Position numbers and translations under genes: made by a program. From Thermoproteota archaeon (GTDB taxonomy: Archaea; Korarchaeota; Korarchaeia; Korarchaeales; Korarchaeaceae): a stretch of DNA of 7,942 nucleotides. Shown here in pieces: positions 1-5,372 of this stretch. The stretch spans positions 1 to 7,942 of the forward strand of contig JAGGTZ010000191.1 in assembly GCA_021158805.1 (NCBI GenBank), given 5' to 3'. Under the pieces are notes generated by a model. The model saw only the letters and a list, made by a program, of their open reading frames with translations. It was not told the origin of the DNA and did no database searches. The stretch's first letter is position 1. Each line of letters starts with the position of its first letter.

Positions 1-968
1 GTTGCTCCAATGACGATTACCTTACCTCTACTCTCCAAGCCATCCATTAACGCCAATAGCTGAGCTACTACTCTCCTCTCAACCTCACCTGTAACCTCCT
101 CTCTCTTTGGCGCTATTGCATCTATCTCATCTATGAATATTATGGATGGTGAATTCTTCTCCGCCTCCTCAAATATCTCCCTAAGCCTCTTCTCACTCTC
201 CCCATAGTACTTGGACATTATCTCCGGTCCTGAAATGCTTATGAAGTGGGCATTGCTCTCATTGGCTACTGCCTTAGCTAGAAGTGTTTTACCTGTACCT
301 GGTGGCCCATAGAGCAGTACGCCCTTGGGTGGTTCTATTCCAAGCCTCTGGAACAATTCAGGGTGCCTCAGTGGTAGCTCTACCATCTCCCTTATCTTCT
401 GGATTGCATCCTTGAGTCCTCCAATGTCCTCATAAGTTACTCTAGGGATCTTCCTCTCCTCAGGGGCGGGCTTCTCGCTTATCTCTATCTCAGTCTCAGG
501 TTCAACTATCACAGCATCTGCTATCGGTTGCATCCCAACGACAACGAGTTCTATTCTAGTTCCGAGGACATCTATTGGTATCCTATCTCCTCTAGTTAAA
601 GGCCTCCCTTCTAATAACCTCTTCAGATACTCTTCACCACCAAAGAGTCTAAGTGGCTCGGTTGGGGCTAGCAGTATCTTCCTAGCTGGCCTTGCTACGG
701 CCTTCCTTATTCTTATGGTATCGTCGATAGCTGCACCTGCGTTCCTTCTAGTATAACCGTCGATACGAATGATCCCCTTTCCATAATCAGTTGAATAGGA
801 TGGCCATGCCCTGGCTGCTGTGACTTTACTGCCCTCTATTAAGATAACATCACCTGTTTCGATACCTAACTCCTCCATAGTCCTGGGATCTAACCTAGCT
901 ATGCCCCTTCCTACGTCCTGCGAGTGAGCCTCTGCTACTCTTAAGCTAACTGACTTTCTCTCCGACAT
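1..968 (-). CDS. cdc48: CDC48/VAT-type AAA+ ATPase, N-terminal part (gene runs off left edge)
   Basis: The archaeal homologue of Cdc48/p97/VAT is a cytosolic hexameric ATPase that unfolds proteins for turnover or remodelling. The window holds the first 322 codons of a gene expected to encode roughly 730 residues. Visible parts are the N-terminal double-psi beta-barrel (about residues 4-90, beginning [20 protein letters not shown]), the second N-domain lobe (about 100-165), and the start of the D1 ATPase from about residue 177 (TYEDIGGL). D1 shows Walker A GPPGTGKT at 221-228, pore loop KYYGES at 253-258, and Walker B IIFIDEID at 276-283. The reading frame is still open at base 1, where it codes VIVIGAT, so the rest of D1 and all of D2 lie outside. 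The ATG at 968 matches the usual family start and follows an AGGGTG Shine-Dalgarno (975-980) at 6 bases. It lies 27 bases downstream of hsp20 on the same strand, so co-transcription is likely. Family assignment is near certain. Confidence 0.96.
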   Translation of the reverse strand, partial: MSERKSVSLRVAEAHSQDVGRGIARLDPRTMEELGIETGDVILIEGSKVTAARAWPSYSTDYGKGIIRIDGYTRRNAGAAIDDTIRIRKAVARPARKILLAPTEPLRLFGGEEYLKRLLEGRPLTRGDRIPIDVLGTRIELVVVGMQPIADAVIVEPETEIEISEKPAPEERKIPRVTYEDIGGLKDAIQKIREMVELPLRHPELFQRLGIEPPKGVLLYGPPGTGKTLLAKAVANESNAHFISISGPEIMSKYYGESEKRLREIFEEAEKNSPSIIFIDEIDAIAPKREEVTGEVERRVVAQLLALMDGLESRGKVIVIGA

Positions 969-995
969 AAAAAACACCCTTTAAGAAAAATAAGC

Positions 996-1502
996 CTATT
1001 CGACCTTTATCTTGGTACCTCCCTCCTTTATCGGTTCCTTAGGCTTCAAGGTTATTTCTAATATCCCGTTATTATACCTGGCTCTAGCGCTCTTTGGGTC
1101 TACCTCCACTGGCAATTCTACTTGAGTTTTGTACTTCCTCTCTCCGTTTTCTGCCCTTATTCTCACAACCTTCTCAGTAGCCTCTACTTCGATTTTATCC
1201 TTGCTAACTCCAGGAATCTCGGCTATTACCTTAACCTCATTAGCCTTATCATCTACTATTACGTCGACGAAGGGCTCCCTGAAACCAGGCTCTTCTTCTA
1301 TTATTGGGGGTTTAACGTTCCCAAACCTCCTCACTATAGGTTTGCCATCGGGTCCTATAGTTATACTGAAGCCGTAGACATACGGACCAAGAGTCTCGCC
1401 CTTTAAGCCGCGTGTGAATAACTCGTCAAACATCCTCTCTAGTTCCTCCATTTCCTTCTCCATATCCTCAAAGAACTTCTTCCAGTGCCTGCTCCACCAC
1501 AT
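996..1502 (-). CDS. hsp20: Small heat-shock protein, Hsp20/alpha-crystallin family
   Basis: This is an ATP-independent chaperone that forms oligomers and holds unfolding proteins in the cytosol. The 168-residue product has a charged, Trp-rich N-terminus (MWWSRHWKKFFEDMEKE), a variable arm, and an alpha-crystallin domain from about residue 75 (FREPFVDVIVDD) to about 153. The domain carries the family signature ARYNNGILEI at 141-150, and the C-terminus has an I-K-V tripeptide (165-167) of the I-x-I/V type that docks neighbouring subunits. The length is normal. I chose the ATG at 1502 over an in-frame TTG at 1511, because the strong Shine-Dalgarno GGAGGTGA (1513-1520) lies 10 bases before the ATG but only 1 base before the TTG. 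The gene sits between a Phr-like regulator and cdc48, all on one strand, with its own TATA-like element upstream. Heat induction is expected from context but not shown here. Confidence 0.95.
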   Translation of the reverse strand: MWWSRHWKKFFEDMEKEMEELERMFDELFTRGLKGETLGPYVYGFSITIGPDGKPIVRRFGNVKPPIIEEEPGFREPFVDVIVDDKANEVKVIAEIPGVSKDKIEVEATEKVVRIRAENGERKYKTQVELPVEVDPKSARARYNNGILEITLKPKEPIKEGGTKIKVE

Positions 1503-1512
1503 AACCCTCAAC

Positions 1513-1520
1513 TCACCTCC
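1513..1520 (-). promoter_or_regulatory. Shine-Dalgarno of hsp20 that decides its start
   Basis: On the minus strand this reads GGAGGTGA, a near-complete complement of the archaeal 16S rRNA 3' end. It supports the ATG at 1502 and is too close to the in-frame TTG at 1511. Confidence 0.8.
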
Positions 1521-1524
1521 AATA

Positions 1525-1540
1525 TTATCCTAGAAGTTAA
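1525..1540 (-). promoter_or_regulatory. Imperfect dyad downstream of the hsp20 TATA box, candidate operator
   Basis: On the minus strand the 16 bases read TTAACTTCTAGGATAA. Five of the eight symmetric base pairs fit a dyad of form TTAnCnTnnAnGnTAA. It lies between the TATA-like element and the Shine-Dalgarno, about where transcription should start, which is where the Phr repressor of Pyrococcus binds its targets. It does not match the Phr consensus as I know it, because the C-to-G spacing differs by one base. The operator role is therefore inference from position and neighbouring regulator. Confidence 0.35.
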
Positions 1541-1556
1541 TATATATAAAAATTTT
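1541..1556 (-). promoter_or_regulatory. TATA-like promoter element of hsp20
   Basis: On the minus strand these bases read AAAATTTTTATATATA, in the 61-base gap between the regulator stop and the hsp20 ATG. A box centred near 1546 would place the transcription start near 1520-1524, giving a short leader of about 20 bases that still holds the Shine-Dalgarno. This suggests hsp20-cdc48 can be transcribed independently of the upstream regulator gene. Confidence 0.6.
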
Positions 1557-1563
1557 ATCTAAC

Positions 1564-2088
1564 TTACTTAGAAAGTTTCTTTAGCCTCCGGAGTATCTCC
1601 TCCCTCATCCAGAGGAGCTGAGCTTCTATATCCTCTATCTCACTAAGCAGATGGTCTATGTCCTTTATTATTGATGAGGAAGTTAGAATTGTTTCTGAAA
1701 AGGAGTTTATCTCACTCAAACTCTCTAATCTAATTCGAATCTCGTTCAGCTTCTCTCTAACATCCCTTTCTATGAGGATCTGGGATGGCTTTATTTCCAA
1801 TGCCTTCATCTGTAGAGAATCCTCAGTTAATGTAATGACGAGTCTCATAGATCTAGAGATCCTATAGTATTTCCTTGGCCTTCCTGCTCCCTCCTTGATA
1901 GAGAATGATTCAATTATACCGAGCTCTTCTAACTCTCTTACTTGTTTTAGTACAGCAGGTGGTGTTATTCCGAGAATCTCGGCTAATTCCTTGAGATTAA
2001 GCGGTCTTCTAGCTATAACTGAGATTATTTTACGCTTAGTTTCTCCTGAGAGAGCCTCTATTATATCCTCAGCTTTCATTTTCCTCAT
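1564..2088 (-). CDS. ArsR-family winged-helix transcriptional regulator, Phr-like (candidate heat-shock regulator)
   Basis: This is a DNA-binding regulator of 174 residues. The N-terminal winged helix-turn-helix (about 5-78) includes ALSGETKRKII, then NLKELAEILGITPPAVLKQV (about 31-50) with its second helix as the recognition helix, and a wing ending GRPRKYYRIS (69-78). The wing followed by MRLVITLT (81-88) closely resembles the corresponding stretch of Pyrococcus Phr, the archaeal heat-shock repressor. Residues about 106-172 look like a helical, coiled-coil dimerisation tail rich in Leu, Ile and Glu. No metal-binding Cys cluster is present, so metal sensing is unlikely. The ATG at 2088 has no good Shine-Dalgarno, so translation may be leaderless. 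A second in-frame ATG three codons later is an alternative. The gene lies directly upstream of hsp20-cdc48, the two kinds of gene Phr controls. Winged-helix identity is firm. The heat-shock role is inferred, since the family has many paralogues. Confidence 0.88.
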   Translation of the reverse strand: MRKMKAEDIIEALSGETKRKIISVIARRPLNLKELAEILGITPPAVLKQVRELEELGIIESFSIKEGAGRPRKYYRISRSMRLVITLTEDSLQMKALEIKPSQILIERDVREKLNEIRIRLESLSEINSFSETILTSSSIIKDIDHLLSEIEDIEAQLLWMREEILRRLKKLSK

Positions 2089-2100
2089 GGTAAATTATTA

Positions 2101-2116
2101 TAAATAGGATTATTTA
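2101..2116. promoter_or_regulatory. Inverted repeat in the regulator promoter, candidate autoregulatory operator
   Basis: The plus strand reads TAAATAGGATTATTTA, a perfect 6-base inverted repeat (TAAATA / TATTTA) around a 4-base centre, ending 13 bases upstream of the regulator ATG. It overlaps the area where the regulator's TATA box or start site should be. Its TAGGAT core also occurs in the hsp20-promoter dyad at 1525-1540. AT-rich repeats of this size arise by chance, so the operator call is tentative. Confidence 0.3.
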
Positions 2117-2126
2117 AGGTTTTATA
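2110..2126 (-). promoter_or_regulatory. TATA-like promoter region of the regulator gene
   Basis: On the minus strand these bases read TATAAAACCTTAAATAA. Two overlapping choices exist. TTAAATAA (2110-2117) lies about 25 bases before the ATG and would give a leaderless transcript. TATAAAA (2120-2126) would give a leader of about 10 bases. The AGGT / ACCT arms at 2117-2120 and 2126-2129 flank the second choice. I cannot decide between them. Confidence 0.4.
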
Positions 2127-2143
2127 CCTAAAGCACGGAGAAC

Positions 2144-2155
2144 TTCAACGTTGAA
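2144..2155. repeat. Perfect 12-base palindrome in the divergent spacer
   Basis: TTCAACGTTGAA is identical to its own reverse complement. It lies 45 bases before the ECF S-component ATG and 55 bases before the regulator ATG, in the only long intergenic region here. It could be a regulator binding site for the plus-strand cluster. Nothing in the sequence proves binding. Confidence 0.4.
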
Positions 2156-2161
2156 TAAAGG

Positions 2162-2197
2162 TTTACTTATAGCTATTTTTCCGCATATAGGGGTGGT
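2162..2197 (+). promoter_or_regulatory. Probable promoter and ribosome binding site of the ECF S-component gene
   Basis: A TATA-like TTTACTTATA (2162-2171) is followed by a GGGGTGGT Shine-Dalgarno-like stretch (2190-2197) three bases before the ATG at 2201. A start site about 25 bases after this TATA would cut into the Shine-Dalgarno. An upstream element such as GAATAAAG (2153-2160) or TTTTATACC (2120-2128) may therefore be the real box. I see no riboswitch-like fold. Confidence 0.35.
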
Positions 2198-2200
2198 AAA

Positions 2201-2692
2201 ATGGCTGCAAATAGAGAATACACGAAATTTGTAGCTATAATTGGTGTAATGGCTGCATTAACGGCTGTTGCAACTATGATCATTCAGATACCAACTCCAG
2301 CCACACAAGGCTACATAAACCTAGGAGATACAATGGTAATGTTGGCTGGAACTCTCTTTGGTTCTATTGTAGGTGGACTATCAGGAGGAATTGGGTCTGC
2401 GCTAGCAGATCTCCTATCAGGGTACGCCCATTGGGCTCCCTTTACCTTAGTAATTAAGGGCATAGAAGGGTATATCGCTGGGTTAGCTAGGGGAAGGGGA
2501 AAAATCTCCTCTCTACTATTGCTGCTCATTGCTGGCATAGAGATGGTTTCAGGATACTTCATAGTTGAGGTTTGGCTCTATGGTCTAGGAGGCGCGCTAG
2601 CTGAGGTTCCAGGCAATAGCTTTCAAGCAGCATCGGGGATAATATTCGCATATATTTTAACACCGGTCCTTAAGAAGGCGTTAGGGATATGA
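2201..2692 (+). CDS. ECF transporter S component (vitamin-binding membrane subunit, substrate unknown)
   Basis: This small integral membrane protein of 163 residues should capture a vitamin or precursor and dock on an energy-coupling (ECF) T/A module. Five to six hydrophobic segments are visible at about 10-29, 42-62, 64-72, 78-95, 103-124 and 144-159. The first helix has an A-x-x-x-A motif (A18 to A22), of the kind S components use to contact the T subunit. YINLGDTMVMLAGTLFG (38-54), GGIGSALADLLSGY (62-75) and APFTLVIKGIEG (79-90) fit the S-component family whose Pfam name refers to riboflavin transport (ECF-ribofla_trS). That family also includes members with other substrates, so the ligand is open. 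Length is typical. No T or A subunit lies in the window, so it probably shares a module encoded elsewhere. Its TGA overlaps the next gene's ATG (ATGA at 2689-2692), implying coupled translation. Confidence 0.85.
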   Translation: MAANREYTKFVAIIGVMAALTAVATMIIQIPTPATQGYINLGDTMVMLAGTLFGSIVGGLSGGIGSALADLLSGYAHWAPFTLVIKGIEGYIAGLARGRGKISSLLLLLIAGIEMVSGYFIVEVWLYGLGGALAEVPGNSFQAASGIIFAYILTPVLKKALGI

Positions 2693-3684
2693 AGCTTAGG
2701 GGTAAGCTACCTCCTAATCTCCTTAAGGGGGAGATACTTGAGAAGTTACCAACCCAGGGAAAGGGTGTAATTCTAGGACCGGCCTTGGGGGAAGATGCTG
2801 CCATAATAGATGTTGGCAATGGGACAATAGCTATACACTCTGATCCTGTAACCGGAGGAGGTGAACTGGCCGGCTGGCTCTCGGTGTACGTAGCTTCCAA
2901 TGACATAGCTACAAGGGGAGTTAAGCCAGACTGGCTCCTCACGGTTTTTCTTTTTAGAGAGAATATATCAAAGGAGGAAATAAGGGAGATTGTTAATCAA
3001 GTTGGTGAGGCGGCAAAGCAGATAGATGCTGTGGTGGTCGGCGGCCATACCGAGGTAACACCCTCCCTTCCATTTAATATTGTAGTAACTACTGCTTTAG
3101 GCCTCTCGAAGGGGAAGATATTGAACACGAGGGACGCAAAAGAGGGGGATAAGCTTATTGTGACAAAAGCTGTTGGGTTAGAGGGCACTGCCATATTAGC
3201 CACAGAGCTTGAAGATGAGCTAAAAAAGAAGGGTGTTGCTAAGAGCACCTTAGTAAACTCTCAGGGCTTTATAAGGGAGATAAGTATTGTGAAGGAAGCC
3301 CTCATATCTAAAGACATCGCTAACTCAATGCATGATCCGACGGAGGGCGGTCTAATCGGGGGGGTTCAAGAGATGGCCCTTGCCTCGGGCCATGGTTTTA
3401 GGATCTATGAGGATAGAGTACCCATAAGGAAAGAGACCTTAGAGATATGCAGGGCCTTAGGAATCGATCCTCTGAAGCTTATAAGCTCTGGAAGTTTATT
3501 AATATCTGTGAGGAACGAGAGGGCCACTGAACTTGTAAATTTACTGAAAAGTAAAGGGGTTAATGCATCAATTATTGGGGAATTAACTCCTGAAGCTGAA
3601 GGAATGAAACTTGTGAGGAAAGATGGATCTGAAGACGATCTCTCCATGCCAGTAGTGGATGAGCTGTGGAGGGTCTTAGATTAA
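2689..3684 (+). CDS. AIR-synthase/HypE-superfamily protein (not a canonical HypE)
   Basis: This cytosolic protein of 331 residues belongs to the PurM/HypE/SelD/ThiL superfamily, whose members use ATP to phosphorylate or dehydrate a substrate. The N-terminal AIR-synthase domain (about 25-145) has the acidic motif LGEDAAII (33-40), HSDPVTGG (50-57) and VASNDIATRGVKP (68-80), plus VVGGHTEVTPSL (116-127). The C-terminal domain (about 152-310) has NSMHDPTEGGLIGGVQEMA (212-230), typical of the HypE branch. True HypE ends in a PRIC-type cysteine that receives the carbamoyl group. This protein ends DELWRVLD and its only Cys is C254, so it should not act in hydrogenase cyanide-ligand synthesis. No other hyp genes are nearby. 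The ATGA overlap with the S-component gene suggests a shared task, perhaps modifying the imported compound, but that is inference. Archaeal AIR-synthase-related proteins of this kind lack an assigned function, as far as I know. Confidence 0.85.
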   Translation: MKLRGKLPPNLLKGEILEKLPTQGKGVILGPALGEDAAIIDVGNGTIAIHSDPVTGGGELAGWLSVYVASNDIATRGVKPDWLLTVFLFRENISKEEIREIVNQVGEAAKQIDAVVVGGHTEVTPSLPFNIVVTTALGLSKGKILNTRDAKEGDKLIVTKAVGLEGTAILATELEDELKKKGVAKSTLVNSQGFIREISIVKEALISKDIANSMHDPTEGGLIGGVQEMALASGHGFRIYEDRVPIRKETLEICRALGIDPLKLISSGSLLISVRNERATELVNLLKSKGVNASIIGELTPEAEGMKLVRKDGSEDDLSMPVVDELWRVLD

Positions 3685-3719
3685 GTTAAAAATTATACCT
3701 GCCTCTCAGCAAGGGGGAT
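3685..3719 (+). promoter_or_regulatory. Intergenic TATA-like sequence and Shine-Dalgarno before etfB
   Basis: The 38-base gap before etfB holds GTTAAAAATTATACC (3685-3699) and a GGGGGAT Shine-Dalgarno-like run (3713-3719), three bases before the TTG at 3723. A start from this TATA would fall near 3713-3719, leaving almost no leader. It may be a weak internal promoter, or etfBA may be read through from the upstream genes. Confidence 0.4.
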
Positions 3720-3722
3720 AGC

Positions 3723-4484
3723 TTGGACATAGTGGCATGCGTTAAGTTAGTGTACGATGAGACTCAGATCCCCTTAAGTGGGGATCAGCTTCTAATCGAG
3801 GAAGCTCCTGTGAAGATAAGTGATATGGATAAGAATGCCCTCGAGGAAGCAGTTAGGATAAAAGAGGAGAAGGGTGGCACCGTCACAGTAGTTCTTGTGG
3901 TGACAGGACCATTCGACGAGACTATCTTAAAGGAAGCTTTGGCAATGGGCGCGGATAGAGCCCTTATCATAGAAGGCGATGAGCTAGTGGGCCACAATCC
4001 CTTCAGGACAGCTCAAGCGATAGCTAAGGCAATTAAAGAGAAAGGTATCGGTTATGATTTAATACTCTGTGGAGAGGGTTCTTCCGACCAGTATAGTTGT
4101 GCCATGCCTGCCATGCTGGCAGAAATGCTTTCTCTACCAGTAGCAACATTCGTTGGAAGTATGGAAGTTGGTGAGGACAATGTCATAGTAGAGAGATATC
4201 TGGAAGGTGGCTTCGAAAGGCTCGAGATCCCCTTGCCGGCCATTATCTCTGTTACTTCTGAGGTAAATGAACCCAGAATACCCACTGTTATCCAGATAAT
4301 GAGGGCTGGAAAAAAGGAAAAGATCAATGTTAGCGCATCTGAACTAAACCTCAGCTATCCACAAGTTGAATTAGTAGAAATAAAGGCCTTGATCAAGGAA
4401 AGGAAGAGGGAGAAACTAGAAGGAGATCCAAGCGAGGTAGCTAAGAAGATAGCTGATATACTGGCTGAGAAGGGGGTGATATGA
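3723..4484 (+). CDS. etfB: Electron transfer flavoprotein beta subunit
   Basis: This is the beta half of a soluble heterodimer that passes electrons from flavin dehydrogenases to a membrane acceptor, or in some archaea takes part in flavin-based bifurcation. The 253-residue product has the Rossmann-like ETF fold. The N-terminus DIVACVKLVYD fits the family and supports the TTG start at 3723, which has a GGGGGAT ribosome site. Also visible are MDKNALEEAVRIKE (35-48) and the beta-subunit signature from VERYLEGGFERLEIPLPAI to NEPRIPTVIQIMRAGK (156-197). The nucleotide loop GEGSSDQYSCAMPAMLAE (117-134) replaces the more usual D-x-x-x-x-Q-V-G-P pattern and appears one residue shorter between D122 and P129. 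Whether this ETF is bifurcating cannot be told by eye. The stop overlaps etfA, as expected for a 1:1 complex. No partner dehydrogenase is encoded in the window. Confidence 0.95.
   Translation: MDIVACVKLVYDETQIPLSGDQLLIEEAPVKISDMDKNALEEAVRIKEEKGGTVTVVLVVTGPFDETILKEALAMGADRALIIEGDELVGHNPFRTAQAIAKAIKEKGIGYDLILCGEGSSDQYSCAMPAMLAEMLSLPVATFVGSMEVGEDNVIVERYLEGGFERLEIPLPAIISVTSEVNEPRIPTVIQIMRAGKKEKINVSASELNLSYPQVELVEIKALIKERKREKLEGDPSEVAKKIADILAEKGVI
4472..4480 (+). promoter_or_regulatory. Shine-Dalgarno for etfA inside the end of etfB
   Basis: GGGGGTGAT matches the ideal GGAGGTGAT at eight of nine positions. Counting from the GGGGG core, it is 4 bases from the ATG at 4481 and 7 bases from the adjacent in-frame ATG at 4484, which slightly favours the second. 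Confidence 0.65.
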
Positions 4485-5368
4485 TGAGGATACTGGCTAT
4501 TTCCGATAAGATCAACCTTCCTAGACTTGTTGCTGCTGCTAAATCCCTTAACCCCAAAGAGCTAGTAGTCATTACTTCAGCAGAAGCCAATGTGCCGGCT
4601 GACAAGCTCATAATAGCCAAACTAGGTGATGGTCTAAATGAGTGCTGGGTTAAGCTGGTTGAGGAACAACTAGATGGATACGATCTGACGATGATGCCCT
4701 CAACAAGGAACTTTAAGGAAATAGCAGCAAGAATAGCGGCAAGGAAGGAGATTCCATATCTCTCAGAGGTGCTCGATGTTAGGTTGGAGGAGGGTATAGT
4801 AGTGAGTAGAATGATATTCAGTGGAAGAGGTATTGAAGTATTGAAAACCCAACTGCCGGCGATACTCACCTTAAATTTAGATCCTTATGAACCCCTAGAA
4901 GGGCAGCCCTCCTCTGTAGAGGAGCTAGAGTTCAATTGTAGTCCCCAAGTAAAGCTACTGGAGAGGAGGGAGAAAGAGGCCGAAGTAGACCTCACTAAAG
5001 CTGAAGTTATAGTGTCTGTCGGGAGAGGTCTCAAAAAGAAGGAAGACCTAGATATTATAAGAGAACTAGCGTCCCTGCTTGGAGCAGAGGTTGCCTGTAC
5101 TAGACCGATCTCAGCTGATTTCAAATGGCTACCCGAGGAGAGGCATGTTGGTATGACTGGTGTTAGGGTGAAACCTAAAGTTTACTTGGCATTGGGCATC
5201 TCTGGACAGATACAGCACGTAGTTGGTTTCAGGGATGCAGAGACCGTGGTAGCCGTAAATATAGATCCAGAGGCCCCAATTTCTGAAGTCAGTGATTACA
5301 TGATAGTTGGCGACCTCTATGAAGTTGTACCCAAATTAATAGAGGAGATTAAGAGGAGAAAGAGCTAG
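4481..5368 (+). CDS. etfA: Electron transfer flavoprotein alpha subunit
   Basis: This is the FAD-carrying partner of EtfB, 295 residues (294 if the second ATG at 4484 is used). The C-terminal FAD-binding domain (about 172-290) is well conserved: VSVGRGL (178-184), TRPISADFKWLPEERHVG (207-224), MTG (225-227), GISGQIQH (239-246), VAVNIDPEAPI (257-267) and DYMIVGDLYEVVPKL (272-286). The N-terminal domain (1-165) is compact and diverged, with SRMIFSGRGIEVLKTQLPAI (109-128) where the family has its RxxYGG-like strand. The protein is slightly shorter than the usual 310 or so residues. It overlaps etfB by four bases (ATGA), so both subunits are probably made in a coupled way. No ETF:quinone oxidoreductase, ferredoxin-like FixX or acyl-CoA dehydrogenase gene follows. 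The next gene is convergent, with its end 4 bases away. Confidence 0.96.
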   Translation: MMRILAISDKINLPRLVAAAKSLNPKELVVITSAEANVPADKLIIAKLGDGLNECWVKLVEEQLDGYDLTMMPSTRNFKEIAARIAARKEIPYLSEVLDVRLEEGIVVSRMIFSGRGIEVLKTQLPAILTLNLDPYEPLEGQPSSVEELEFNCSPQVKLLERREKEAEVDLTKAEVIVSVGRGLKKKEDLDIIRELASLLGAEVACTRPISADFKWLPEERHVGMTGVRVKPKVYLALGISGQIQHVVGFRDAETVVAVNIDPEAPISEVSDYMIVGDLYEVVPKLIEEIKRRKS

Positions 5369-5372
5369 TTAA

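Noticed and set aside
1122..1406. Plus-strand open frames opposite hsp20
   Set aside because: They mirror a clear Hsp20 coding sequence on the other strand, with no recognisable domain or ribosome site.
1503..1511. TTG start for hsp20 nine bases upstream of the chosen ATG
   Set aside because: The Shine-Dalgarno GGAGGTGA would end one base before the TTG, too close for normal initiation. The ATG at 1502 has better spacing and begins with the WW-rich N-terminus common in archaeal Hsp20.
2689..3684. Assignment as hydrogenase maturation protein HypE
   Set aside because: The C-terminal PRIC-type cysteine is absent and no other hyp or hydrogenase genes are nearby, so only the superfamily is claimed.
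4481..4487. ATGATGA resembling the C box of an archaeal C/D guide RNA
   Set aside because: It is explained by the etfB/etfA stop-start overlap, and I see no matching D, C' and D' boxes at suitable spacing.
4441..4869. Minus-strand open frame of 142 codons opposite etfA
   Set aside because: It lies wholly over well-supported etfB/etfA coding sequence, its product is low-complexity Ser/Leu/Ile-rich, and it has no family resemblance.
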